Assembly (NCBI RefSeq): GCF_014648995.1
Contig: NZ_BMSE01000001.1
Span: 124,001 to 188,000 of the forward strand
DNA: 64,000 nt
Direction: 5' to 3'
Source of the DNA: Streptomyces massasporeus
Lineage (GTDB): Bacteria > Actinomycetota > Actinomycetes > Streptomycetales > Streptomycetaceae
A program made the position numbers and the translations under genes. The notes under the pieces are model-generated. The model made no database searches and had not been told where the DNA came from. It saw only the letters and a list, made by a program, of their open reading frames with translations. Every line of letters begins with the position of its first letter. Position 1 is the first letter of the stretch. Positions 8,054-16,506 of this stretch are shown here, piece after piece.

Positions 8054-10093
8054 ATGCCTACCCATCCCGAAGCCGCCGCTCTGCTTGCCCGATCGCACCG
8101 GCTCGGCAGCGATCCCAGGAACACCAACTACGCCGGGGGCAACGCCTCCGCCAAGGGCACCGAGACCGACCCCGTGACCGGTGGTGATGTCGAGCTGATG
8201 TGGGTCAAGGGGTCCGGCGGTGATCTCGGGACGCTGACCGAGGCCGGGCTCGCCGTGCTGCGGCTGGACCGGATGCGGGCGCTCGTGGACGTGTACCCGG
8301 GTGTCGAGCGCGAGGACGAGATGGTCGCCGCGTTCGACTACTGCCTGCACGGGAAGGGCGGGGCCGCTCCGTCCATCGACACCGCCATGCACGGGCTGGT
8401 CGAGGCCGCGCACGTCGATCATCTGCACCCGGACTCGGGGATCGCGCTCGCGTGTGCCGCCGACGGGGAGAAGCTGACCGCCGAGTGCTTCGGGGACAGC
8501 GTGGTGTGGGTGCCGTGGCGACGGCCCGGTTTCCAGCTGGGGCTGGACATCGCCGCCGTGAAGGAGGCCAATCCGCAGGCCATCGGGTGCGTGCTCGGCG
8601 GGCACGGGATCACCGCCTGGGGTGACACCTCCGAGGAGTGCGAACGGAACTCGCTGCACATCATCCGGACCGCCGAGACGTTCCTCGCCGAGCGGGGCAG
8701 GGCCGAGCCCTTCGGACCGGTGATCGAGGGGTACGCCGGGCTGAGCGCCGCGGAACGGCGGGAGCGGGCCGCCGCGCTCGCCCCGTACGTGCGGTCCCTC
8801 GCCTCGCAGGACCGGCCCCAGGTCGGGCACTTCGACGACTCCGAGGTCGTGCTCGACTTCCTCGCGCGCGCGGAGCACCCACGGCTCGCCGCGCTCGGGA
8901 CGTCCTGCCCGGACCACTTCCTGCGGACCAAGGTCCGGCCGCTGGTGCTGGACCTGCCGCCCAATGCCCCGCTCGACGAGGCGATCGCCCGGCTGAAGGA
9001 ACTGCACGCCGAGTACCGCGAGGAGTACGCCGCCTACTACGAGCGGCACGCCGAGCCCGACTCCCCCGCCATGCGCGGCGCCGACCCGGCGATCGTGCTG
9101 GTGCCGGGCGTGGGCATGTTCTCCTTCGGCAAGGACAAGCAGACCGCCCGGGTCGCGGGCGAGTTCTACGTCAACGCCATCAACGTGATGCGCGGGGCCG
9201 AGGCCGTCTCCACGTACGCGCCGATCGAGGAGTCCGAGAAGTTCCGGATCGAGTACTGGGCGCTGGAGGAGGCCAAGCTCCAGCGGATGCCGAAGCCCAA
9301 GGCGCTGGCGACCCGGGTGGCCCTGGTGACGGGTGCCGGCAGCGGCATCGGGAAGGCCATCGCGCACCGGCTCGTGGCCGAGGGGGCGTGCGTGGTCGTC
9401 GCCGACCTCGATGCGCAGAACGCCCAGGCCGTCGCCGAGGAGCTGGGCGGTCCCGACAAGGCCGTCGCCGTGACGGTGGACGTCACCTCCGAGGAGCAGA
9501 TCGCCGAGACGTTCCGATCGGCCGTGCTGGCCTTCGGCGGAGTCGACCTCGTCGTCAACAACGCGGGCATCTCGATCTCCAAGCCGCTGCTGGAGACCTC
9601 CGCCAAGGACTGGGACCTCCAGCACGACATCATGGCGCGCGGCTCCTTCCTCGTGTCACGGGAAGCGGCCCGGGTGATGATCGCCCAGGAGCTGGGCGGC
9701 GACATCGTCTACATCGCCTCGAAGAACGCCGTGTTCGCCGGTCCCAACAACATCGCCTACTCCGCCACCAAGGCCGACCAGGCCCACCAGGTGCGGCTGC
9801 TCGCCGCCGAGCTGGGCGAGCACGGCATCCGGGTCAACGGGATCAACCCCGACGGTGTGGTGCGTGGCTCGGGCATCTTCGCCGGCGGGTGGGGCGCCAA
9901 GCGGGCCGCCGTGTACGGGGTGGAGGAGGAGAAGCTGGGTGAGTTCTACGCCCAGCGGACCCTCCTCAAGCGCGAGGTGCTCCCGGAGCACGTCGCCAAT
10001 GCCGTCTTCGCGCTGACCGGTGGGGACCTCACCCACACGACCGGTCTGCACATCCCGGTCGACGCCGGCGTCGCGGCCGCCTTCCTGCGATGA
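8054..10093 (+). CDS. rhaD: bifunctional rhamnulose-1-phosphate aldolase / L-lactaldehyde dehydrogenase
   Basis: 679 aa, a natural fusion. Residues 1 to about 410 are a class II (zinc) aldolase domain with NYAGGNAS, HVDHLHPD and GGHGITAWG holding likely substrate and Zn ligands. Residues about 420-679 are a short-chain dehydrogenase with TGAGSGIG near 425, NNAGIS, a catalytic Ser near IASKN and YSATK. The first half splits rhamnulose-1-phosphate to dihydroxyacetone phosphate and L-lactaldehyde. The second oxidises the aldehyde to L-lactate with NAD. The ATG has GAAGGAA upstream and the stop overlaps the kinase start. The lactate product explains the adjacent lut operon. Confidence 0.93.
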   Translation: MPTHPEAAALLARSHRLGSDPRNTNYAGGNASAKGTETDPVTGGDVELMWVKGSGGDLGTLTEAGLAVLRLDRMRALVDVYPGVEREDEMVAAFDYCLHGKGGAAPSIDTAMHGLVEAAHVDHLHPDSGIALACAADGEKLTAECFGDSVVWVPWRRPGFQLGLDIAAVKEANPQAIGCVLGGHGITAWGDTSEECERNSLHIIRTAETFLAERGRAEPFGPVIEGYAGLSAAERRERAAALAPYVRSLASQDRPQVGHFDDSEVVLDFLARAEHPRLAALGTSCPDHFLRTKVRPLVLDLPPNAPLDEAIARLKELHAEYREEYAAYYERHAEPDSPAMRGADPAIVLVPGVGMFSFGKDKQTARVAGEFYVNAINVMRGAEAVSTYAPIEESEKFRIEYWALEEAKLQRMPKPKALATRVALVTGAGSGIGKAIAHRLVAEGACVVVADLDAQNAQAVAEELGGPDKAVAVTVDVTSEEQIAETFRSAVLAFGGVDLVVNNAGISISKPLLETSAKDWDLQHDIMARGSFLVSREAARVMIAQELGGDIVYIASKNAVFAGPNNIAYSATKADQAHQVRLLAAELGEHGIRVNGINPDGVVRGSGIFAGGWGAKRAAVYGVEEEKLGEFYAQRTLLKREVLPEHVANAVFALTGGDLTHTTGLHIPVDAGVAAAFLR

Positions 10094-11553
10094 GCGCGAC
10101 CGTGAAGTCCTACGCCGCGGTCGACCTGGGCGCGTCCAGCGGGCGCGTCATGGTCGGCCGCGTCGGCCCGGACTCGCTGGAGCTGAGCGAGGCGCACCGC
10201 TTCCCCAACCGGCCCGTCCGGGTGCCCGAGGGGCTGCGGTGGGACGTGCTCGGGCTGTACGCCGGGGTGCTCGACGGCCTGAAGGCGGCCGGTGCCCGCT
10301 GCGGTGGACGACTCGACTCCGTCGGCATCGACAGCTGGGCGGTGGACTACGGGCTGCTGGACGCGGACGGGGCGCTGCTCGGCAATCCCGTGCACTACCG
10401 CGACTCCCGGACGGAGGGTGTCGCGGAGAAGGTGTGGGCGACCGTGCCCGCGGCGGAGCTGTACACCGCGACCGGGTTGCAGTACGCGCCCTTCAACACC
10501 CTCTACCAGCTGACCGCCGCACGATCGACGGCTCAGCTCGCCCGGGCCCGGCGGCTGCTGCTGGTGCCGGACCTGCTGACGTACTGGCTGACCGGCGAGC
10601 AGGGCACCGAGCTGACCAACGCGTCCACGACGCAGTTGATCGATCCCCGCACCCGTGACTGGGCGTACGGCATCGCCTCCCGGCTCGGCATCGACCTGGA
10701 CCTGTTCGCGCCGCTGCGGCAACCCGGCGATCCGTCCGGGCTGCTGCGCGGCGAGGTGCTGGAGGAGACCGGGCTCGCCGGTCCGGTGCCGGTGACGGCC
10801 GTGGGGTCGCACGACACCGCTTCGGCGGTCGCCGCCGTCCCGGCGTCGGGCGAGCGGTTCGCCTACATCTGCACGGGCACCTGGTCGCTGGCCGGTCTGG
10901 AGCTGGACGCGCCGGTGCTGACCGAGGAGAGCCGGGCGGCCAACTTCACCAACGAGCTGGGACTGGACGGCACGGTCCGCTACCTGCGGAACATCATGGG
11001 GCTGTGGCTGCTCCAGGAGTGCGTGCGGGCCTGGGGCGAGACGGACCTGGGCGCGCTGCTGCTGGAGGCGTCCAAGGCTCCGGCCCTGCGGTCGGTCGTG
11101 GACGCGGGTGACGCGGCGTTCCTGGCGCCCGGGCGGATGCCGGAGCGGATCGCCGAGGCGTGCCGGGCCTCGGGGCAGCCGGTGCCCGAGTCGCCGGCCG
11201 AGGTGACGCGCTGCATCCTCGACTCCCTCGCCCTCGCGCACCGCAAGGCCGTCTCGGACGCCCAGCGGCTCGCGGGGCACGCGGTCGACGTCGTGCACGT
11301 GGTCGGGGGCGGTACGCGCAACGCGCTGCTGTGCCAGCTGACCGCCGACGCGTGCGGGCTGCCGGTCGTGTCCGGGCCGACCGAGGCCGCCGCGCTGGGC
11401 AACGTCCTCGTGCAGGCGCGGGCGCACGGGCTGGTCGGTGACCTGGCCGGAATGCGGCGGCTGCTCGTGAACACACAGCCGCTCACACGGTACGAGCCCC
11501 GGGGCGGGACCGAACGGTGGCACGCCGCGCAGGCCCGGCTCGCCGGGGAATGA
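10090..11553 (+). CDS. rhaB: L-rhamnulokinase
   Basis: 487 aa member of the FGGY carbohydrate kinase family. The N-terminal phosphate loop reads DLGASSGRV and the C-terminal nucleotide-binding half contains VVGGGTRNALLCQLTAD. It phosphorylates L-rhamnulose at O-1 with ATP, feeding the aldolase encoded just upstream. The ATGA overlap with the aldolase stop implies coupled translation. It is the last gene of the rightward rhamnose operon; 70 bp separate it from lutA. Confidence 0.94.
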   Translation: MSATVKSYAAVDLGASSGRVMVGRVGPDSLELSEAHRFPNRPVRVPEGLRWDVLGLYAGVLDGLKAAGARCGGRLDSVGIDSWAVDYGLLDADGALLGNPVHYRDSRTEGVAEKVWATVPAAELYTATGLQYAPFNTLYQLTAARSTAQLARARRLLLVPDLLTYWLTGEQGTELTNASTTQLIDPRTRDWAYGIASRLGIDLDLFAPLRQPGDPSGLLRGEVLEETGLAGPVPVTAVGSHDTASAVAAVPASGERFAYICTGTWSLAGLELDAPVLTEESRAANFTNELGLDGTVRYLRNIMGLWLLQECVRAWGETDLGALLLEASKAPALRSVVDAGDAAFLAPGRMPERIAEACRASGQPVPESPAEVTRCILDSLALAHRKAVSDAQRLAGHAVDVVHVVGGGTRNALLCQLTADACGLPVVSGPTEAAALGNVLVQARAHGLVGDLAGMRRLLVNTQPLTRYEPRGGTERWHAAQARLAGE

Positions 11554-11593
11554 CGGGGTCTCCCCCCGGCCTTGTCCCCCTACTACGCTGCAC

Positions 11594-11604
11594 TCATCCG
11601 ATGA
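11594..11604. promoter_or_regulatory. LutR-like box upstream of lutA
   Basis: TCATC-C-GATGA is a perfect inverted repeat 19 bp before the lutA ATG. It equals the TCATC-N1-GATGA box that I recall for the GntR regulator LutR of Bacillus subtilis lactate genes. This match is from memory. No lutR-type gene lies in the window. Confidence 0.5.
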
Positions 11605-11623
11605 TCGACCACAAGGAGCCGCG

Positions 11624-12379
11624 ATGCGTGTCGCCCTGTTCCTGACCTGCGTCAACGACACGCTGTATCCGGACACCGGGCGCGCCGTGGTGAAACTGCT
11701 GACCAGGCTGGGTGTCGACGTCGACTTCCCGAGCGGGCAGACCTGCTGCGGGCAGGCGCACTACAACACCGGCTACCGCCACGAGGCCGAGCCGCTCGCC
11801 CGGCATTTCTCCGATGTCTTCGGCGAGTACGAGGCGATCGTGACGCCGTCCGGGTCGTGCGGGGCGATGGTGCGGGAGCTGTATCCGCGGATGGGCGAGC
11901 GGGCCCGGGCCGAGGGGCGCGGGGACACCCTCGCGGCCACCCTGGCGCCGGTGGTGCCCAAGACGTACGAGCTGACCGAGTTCCTGGTCGACGTGCTGGG
12001 TGTGACGGACGTCGGGGCGTACTACCCGCACAAGGTGACTTACCACCCGACCTGCCACGGGCTGCGCGGACTCGGGCTCGGTGAACGGCCGCGGCGGCTG
12101 CTGCAGGCGGTGAAGGGCCTGGAGCTCGCCGAGCTGCCGGGGGCCGACGAGTGCTGCGGGTTCGGCGGCACCTTCGCGCTGAAGAACGCCGACGTCTCGG
12201 CCGCGATGGGCGCGGACAAGGTGCGCAACGCCGAGTCGACGGGTGCCGAGGTGCTGTGCGCGGCCGACAACTCCTGCCTGATGCACATCGGCGGGACGAT
12301 GGCCCGGCTGCGCACCGGCATGCGGCCGGTGCACATCGCGGAGATCCTGGCGAGCACGGAGGAGGAACCGGCCGTATGA
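11624..12379 (+). CDS. lutA: L-lactate utilization (Fe-S)-binding protein
   Basis: 251 aa, the usual LutA/YkgE length. Two cysteine-rich CCG modules are visible, TCCGQA near residue 45 and DECCGFGG near 175, the motif that binds an Fe-S cluster in LutA and heterodisulfide-reductase-like subunits. With LutB and LutC it forms the FMN-free, Fe-S lactate oxidase complex that turns L-lactate to pyruvate. AAGGAG precedes the ATG. Placement behind the rhamnose operon fits, because the aldolase/dehydrogenase yields L-lactate. Confidence 0.92.
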   Translation: MRVALFLTCVNDTLYPDTGRAVVKLLTRLGVDVDFPSGQTCCGQAHYNTGYRHEAEPLARHFSDVFGEYEAIVTPSGSCGAMVRELYPRMGERARAEGRGDTLAATLAPVVPKTYELTEFLVDVLGVTDVGAYYPHKVTYHPTCHGLRGLGLGERPRRLLQAVKGLELAELPGADECCGFGGTFALKNADVSAAMGADKVRNAESTGAEVLCAADNSCLMHIGGTMARLRTGMRPVHIAEILASTEEEPAV

Positions 12380-13854
12380 GCGGAACGTATCTCGGCATGC
12401 CGGCGTTTCCTGAGGCCGCGCGGGAGGCCGTGGGGAACGCGACCCTGCGCGGCAATCTCCGGCACGCCACGCACACCATCCGCGCCAAGCGGGCGAAGGC
12501 CGTGACGGAGGTGTCCGACTGGGCCGAGCTGCGCGAGGCGGGCAAGCGCATCAAGGACCACACGCTGCGCCATCTCGACCGCTACCTCGTGCAGTTGGAG
12601 GAGTCGGTCACGGCCGCGGGCGGCGTCGTGCACTGGGCCGCCGACGCGGACGAGGCCAACGACATCGTCACGCAACTCGTGAAGATGACCGGCGAGTCGG
12701 AGGTCGTCAAGGTCAAGTCGATGGCCACGCAGGAGATCGGGCTGAACGAGGCGCTGGAGGCCGAGGGCATCCACGCCTACGAGACCGATCTCGCCGAGTT
12801 GATCGTGCAGTTGGGCAAGGACCGGCCCTCGCACATCCTCGTCCCGGCCATCCACCGCAACCGGGGCGAGATCCGGGACATCTTCGCCCGGGAGATGAGC
12901 GAGTGGGGCCGCCCCGCCCCCGAGGGCCTGACCGACACACCGGCCGAACTCGCCGAGGCCGCCCGCCTGCACCTGCGGGAGAAGTTCCTGCGGGCCAAGG
13001 TCGGCATCTCCGGCGCCAACTTCATGGTCGCCGAGACGGGCACGCTCGTGGTCGTCGAGTCCGAGGGCAACGGCCGGATGTGCCTGACCCTGCCCGAGAC
13101 GCTGATCTCGGTCGTCGGCATCGAGAAAATCGTGCCGGCATGGCAGGACCTGGAGGTGTTCCTGCAGACCCTCCCCCGCTCCTCCACGGCCGAGCGCATG
13201 AACCCCTACACCTCGACGTGGACCGGCACCACGGACGAGGACGGTCCGCAGAACTTCCATCTGGTGCTGCTGGACAACGGCCGCACCGACACCCTCGCCG
13301 ACGAGGTCGGCCGGCAGGCACTGCGCTGCATCCGCTGCTCGGCCTGCCTCAACGTGTGCCCGGTCTACGAGCGGGCGGGCGGCCACGCCTACGGGTCGGT
13401 GTACCCGGGGCCGATCGGCGCGATCCTCAGCCCCCAACTGCGGGGCACGGGCAGCGAGATCGACGCCTCGCTGCCGTACGCGTCGTCGCTGTGCGGGGCG
13501 TGCTACGAGGTGTGCCCGGTCGCCATCGACATCCCCGAGGTGCTGGTGCATCTGCGGGAGCGGATCGTGCAGGGCGGCGAGGTCACCAGCCGGGGCAACA
13601 AGGTGGTGCTGCGGCCCGCGAAGGGGCATGCCGCCGAGCGGGCGGCGATGCGCGCGGCCCGCTGGGCGTTCCTGCACCCGGGCGTGCTGCGCACGGGCCA
13701 GCGCGCCGCCTCCCGGACGCGTCGCTTCCATCCCCGGACGCTGCCCGGCCCCGGCCGGGCCTGGAGCGGGACCCGGGAGCTGCCGCCGGTGCCCGCCGAG
13801 CCGTTCCGGGACTGGTGGCAGCGCACCCGTGGCGGGAAGGACGGGGACAGGTGA
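12376..13854 (+). CDS. lutB: L-lactate utilization iron-sulfur protein
   Basis: 492 aa. The first 300 residues are a LUD (lactate-utilization) domain. Two ferredoxin-type cysteine clusters follow, CIRCSACLNVCPVYE and CGACYEVCP, near residues 317 and 374, for two [4Fe-4S] centres. It probably passes electrons from lactate within the LutABC complex. ATG overlaps the lutA stop (ATGA) and its own stop overlaps the lutC start (GTGA). Its C-terminus after residue 400 is Arg/Pro-rich and variable. Confidence 0.92.
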   Translation: MSGTYLGMPAFPEAAREAVGNATLRGNLRHATHTIRAKRAKAVTEVSDWAELREAGKRIKDHTLRHLDRYLVQLEESVTAAGGVVHWAADADEANDIVTQLVKMTGESEVVKVKSMATQEIGLNEALEAEGIHAYETDLAELIVQLGKDRPSHILVPAIHRNRGEIRDIFAREMSEWGRPAPEGLTDTPAELAEAARLHLREKFLRAKVGISGANFMVAETGTLVVVESEGNGRMCLTLPETLISVVGIEKIVPAWQDLEVFLQTLPRSSTAERMNPYTSTWTGTTDEDGPQNFHLVLLDNGRTDTLADEVGRQALRCIRCSACLNVCPVYERAGGHAYGSVYPGPIGAILSPQLRGTGSEIDASLPYASSLCGACYEVCPVAIDIPEVLVHLRERIVQGGEVTSRGNKVVLRPAKGHAAERAAMRAARWAFLHPGVLRTGQRAASRTRRFHPRTLPGPGRAWSGTRELPPVPAEPFRDWWQRTRGGKDGDR

Positions 13855-14486
13855 ACAGCAGGGAACGGATCCTGGGGCGGGTGCGGCGCGCGCTGGCGGA
13901 CGCACCGGGCGACGAGGCACCCCTCTCGCGGGACTACCTCCGTGAGCACGGGCAGCGGACCGTCGCGCAGACGGTGGATCTGCTCGCGGAGAACCTGGCG
14001 GACTACCGGGCCCTTGTGCACCGCACGGACTCGGACGGGCTGGCCGGGCTGATCGTCGGACTGCTGGAGAAGCGCGGGTCGGCATCGGTGCTGGTACCGC
14101 CCGGGCTGGACGAGGGCTGGCTGGCCGCGACCGGGGTGCCCCGGGTGACGGACCGGGCCGAGAGCACCCCGGCCGAACTGGACCGGGTGGACAGTGTGGT
14201 GACGGCCTGCGCGGTCGCCATCGCCGAGACCGGCACCCTCGTGCTGGACGGCTCGCCCGACCAGGGCCGCCGCCGGATCACCCTCGTCCCGGACCACCAC
14301 ATCTGTGTTGTACGCGTCCCGGGCCAGGTCGTGTCGTCCGTGCCGCAGGGGCTCGAACGCCTCGATCCGGCGCGCCCGTTGACGTGGATCTCCGGGCCGT
14401 CGGCGACCAGTGACATCGAGCTGGACCGGGTCGAGGGCGTGCACGGTCCGCGCACGCTGGAGGTGATCCTGGTCGGCGAGGACTGA
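13851..14486 (+). CDS. lutC: L-lactate utilization protein C
   Basis: 211 aa from GTG 13851, a LUD/DUF162-domain protein with the family stretch VAIAETGTLVL near residue 122 and PDHHICVV near 147. It is the third LutABC subunit. The start is fixed by the 4-bp GTGA overlap with lutB. It ends nine bases before the stop of a convergent SDR gene, so the two transcription units meet here without a visible strong hairpin. Confidence 0.9.
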   Translation: MNSRERILGRVRRALADAPGDEAPLSRDYLREHGQRTVAQTVDLLAENLADYRALVHRTDSDGLAGLIVGLLEKRGSASVLVPPGLDEGWLAATGVPRVTDRAESTPAELDRVDSVVTACAVAIAETGTLVLDGSPDQGRRRITLVPDHHICVVRVPGQVVSSVPQGLERLDPARPLTWISGPSATSDIELDRVEGVHGPRTLEVILVGED

Positions 14487-14495
14487 TCCAGGGGC

Positions 14496-15290
14496 TCAGG
14501 GCAGGATCGAGTCGACGTAGCCGCCGTCGACCCGCAGGGCGCCGCCCGTGGTCGCCGAGGCCTGGTCGGAGGCGAGGTAGACGACCATGTGGGCGATCTC
14601 CTCCGGCTCGATCAGCCGCTGGAGCAGGGACTGCGGCCGGTGTTGCCGCATGAACGCGCGCTGGGCCTCGTCCCAGGGCAGGTCACGGTCGACGAGCTGG
14701 TACACGAAGTCCTCGACGCCGCCCGTGTGGGTGGGGCCCGCGATGACGGAGTTCACCGTGACGCCGGTGCCGGCCGCCTGCTTGGCGAAGCCCCGGCTCA
14801 CCGCGAGCAGGGCGGTCTTGGACATGCCGTAGTGGATCATCTCGGCGGGGATGACGACCGCCGAGTCGCTGGCGATGTACTGGACGCGCCCCCAGCCGCG
14901 CTCGGTCATGCCGGGCAGGACGAGCCGGGTGAGGCGAACCGCCGACAGGACGTTGACGTCGAAGTAGCGGCGCCACTCCTCGTCGCTGATCTCCAGGGGG
15001 TCGGCGGACTCGAAGACGCCGAGGTTGTTGACGAGGACGTCGACCTGACCCAGCGCCTCCACCGCCTGCCGTGCGCCCTCGTCGGTGGTGACGTCGGCGG
15101 CGACCGGCACCAGGTCGGCGCCGGGCACCTCGCCCCTCATCCGGTCCACGGCCTCCTGCACCCGCCCGGGCGAGCGGCCGTTGACGCCCACCCGGGCGCC
15201 CGACCCGGCCAGGCCCGCGGCGATCGCGGCGCCGATGCCCTGCGTGGAGCCGGTGACCAGAGCGGTGCGGCCCTTCAGATCGATCTGCAT
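14496..15290 (-). CDS. SDR family oxidoreductase
   Basis: 264 aa classical short-chain dehydrogenase/reductase. TGSTQGIG near residue 14 is the dinucleotide-binding loop, NNLGV replaces the usual NNAG, and YGMSK holds the Tyr/Lys catalytic pair near residue 155 after a Ser in IASDS. The C-terminus GGALRVDGGYVDS is typical. Substrate unknown. It is convergent with lutC and divergent from an ABC-transporter remnant. A perfect TTCCGTACGGAA palindrome lies 15 bp before its ATG, suggesting a dedicated regulator. Confidence 0.85.
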   Translation of the reverse strand: MQIDLKGRTALVTGSTQGIGAAIAAGLAGSGARVGVNGRSPGRVQEAVDRMRGEVPGADLVPVAADVTTDEGARQAVEALGQVDVLVNNLGVFESADPLEISDEEWRRYFDVNVLSAVRLTRLVLPGMTERGWGRVQYIASDSAVVIPAEMIHYGMSKTALLAVSRGFAKQAAGTGVTVNSVIAGPTHTGGVEDFVYQLVDRDLPWDEAQRAFMRQHRPQSLLQRLIEPEEIAHMVVYLASDQASATTGGALRVDGGYVDSILP

Positions 15291-15304
15291 GCCGTGTCAG
15301 CCCT

Positions 15305-15316
15305 TTCCGTACGGAA
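15305..15316. promoter_or_regulatory. 12-bp palindrome before the SDR gene
   Basis: TTCCGTACGGAA is a perfect palindrome 15 bp upstream of the SDR start. Just beyond it GAGTAC followed by a CCCCGGG-type run occurs twice, at 15323 and 15344, 21 bp (two helical turns) apart. These look like regulator-binding sites for the divergent region. Confidence 0.45.
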
Positions 15317-15448
15317 GAGATCGAGTACCCCCGGGGTGTCGCTGAGTACACCCCGGGATACGGGTTCTGCGGCCAGTGTGGTCACGCCCCCTGCTCCGTA
15401 GCGTCGAGGGCGAGACACAGGGCGTGTCGACGAAGGGGGACGACGACG

Positions 15449-15696
15449 ATGTTCCGCACCGGCCCACGACAGGACCAGGACCCGGGACCCGCGGCGCAGG
15501 CGCTGCGGCTGGTCAAGGTCACCAAGACCTACGGGAGCGCCGACAGTGCCGTGACCGCCCTGGACGGGGTGACGCTGGGGCTGCGGCGGGGCACCTTCAG
15601 GCGGTCGCCGCGGCGGTGACGATGGGGACGGGTCTCGCCACGGCCCGGCGGGTGCTGCGCACCCCGGCGGTGCGGGCGGTGGCGCCGGCCGCGTGA
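15449..15696 (+). pseudogene. remnant of an ABC exporter: ATPase start fused by deletion to an FtsX-like permease end
   Basis: From ATG 15449 a frame encodes about 50 residues with ALRLVKVTKTYG and VTALDGVTLGL, the usual N-terminus of a MacB/LolD-type ABC ATPase, but stops at 15619 before any Walker A. From about 15600, in another frame, the sequence reads QAVAAAVTMGTGLATARRVLRTP and ends at 15696, resembling the last residues of an FtsX-type permease. The simplest reading is one large internal deletion joining the head of the ATPase gene to the tail of its permease partner. The retained ends are not functional as a transporter. Confidence 0.6.
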
Positions 15697-15774
15697 GGAC
15701 GAGGTCCGGGCAACGGGCGGTCACGGTGGCGCCGGCCACGTGAGGACAGGGTCCGGGCCACGGGCGGTCGCGGT
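15681..15774. repeat. 47-bp tandem duplication
   Basis: Units 15681-15727 and 15728-15774 both begin with GGCGCCGGCC and end with CGGT, and differ at only a few positions. The first unit contains the stop codon of the permease remnant, so the duplication arose at the decayed gene end. A third partial unit may start at 15775. Confidence 0.7.
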
Positions 15775-15787
15775 GGCGGCCGCCCTT

Positions 15788-16360
15788 TCACCGTGTGCCG
15801 GCAGCGTCCAGCAGCGCGGTCACCGTCGCCGTGGTCAGGCCGTCCAGCGTCTCGATCCGTGCCCCGGCCCGGGCGCTCGCCCCGTCGAAGACCAGCATCA
15901 GCTGACGGGCGAGCAGGTCCGCGTCGCGCGCCCCGCCCTCCGCGGCCTGCGTGCGGAAGAAACCCAGCAGCCAGTCCTTCGCCCCGCGGGCGACGACGCT
16001 CGCCGGGTGCTCGGGATCCTTCAGCTCGACCAGCGCGGCGAGATAGGGGCAGCCCCGGCAGGCGGGCTCGGCCGAGGCCTTCTCCAGTCGCTCGAAGACG
16101 TGCAGGATCCTCTCGCGCGGGGTGCCGGCGTCCGCGTGCGGGCCGGGAGCCAGCCGCTCCTCGTACGCCGGGAGCCGCCGGGCCAGGCTCGCCGCGAGGA
16201 CCTCGTCCTTGCTCGCGAAGAGCTGGTACATGGACCGCTTCGAGACCCCGGCGCTGCGGCACAGCGTCTCGACACCGAGGGAGACGCCCTCGCGATAGAA
16301 CAGCTCGGCCGCCGCGTCGAGGAGCCGGTCCCTGGTGGACGCCTTGCCGGTTGTGGCCAT
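15788..16360 (-). CDS. TetR family transcriptional regulator
   Basis: 190 aa. Residues about 8-55 form a TetR_N helix-turn-helix (TRDRLLDAAAELFYREG, then GVSKRSMYQLFASKDEVL). The C-terminal half has a short PACRGCPYLAAL segment like that of TetR_C members of the YxaF/LmrA group. A perfect AAACCGATCGGTTT palindrome lies 34 bp upstream of its ATG, implying autoregulation. The same palindrome occurs twice in front of the SDR gene at 18720-19424. That gene is the likely target. Confidence 0.9.
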   Translation of the reverse strand: MATTGKASTRDRLLDAAAELFYREGVSLGVETLCRSAGVSKRSMYQLFASKDEVLAASLARRLPAYEERLAPGPHADAGTPRERILHVFERLEKASAEPACRGCPYLAALVELKDPEHPASVVARGAKDWLLGFFRTQAAEGGARDADLLARQLMLVFDGASARAGARIETLDGLTTATVTALLDAAGTR

Positions 16361-16393
16361 ACGGCCGAGAGTACCTCGCCCCGGGCTCCGAGG

Positions 16394-16407
16394 AAACCGA
16401 TCGGTTT
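16394..16407. promoter_or_regulatory. TetR operator, copy 1
   Basis: AAACCGATCGGTTT, a perfect 14-bp palindrome, lies just upstream of the TetR gene. Identical cores recur at 19454-19467 and 19485-19498. Confidence 0.75.
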
Positions 16408-16506
16408 AGCCGACTGCCCGGACGAGAACCCCGTGACAGCGTGGGTGAACAAGCGCTTAGATAGTGCTCTGTCCGTCCGCCCGACGCCGCCGTCCTGGAG
16501 GCCCCG

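Noticed and set aside
15376..15696. 106-codon plus-strand frame as an intact gene
   Set aside because: Its first two thirds are out of frame with the ABC ATPase homology and low-complexity; only the last 30 residues look real, so it was treated as part of a remnant.
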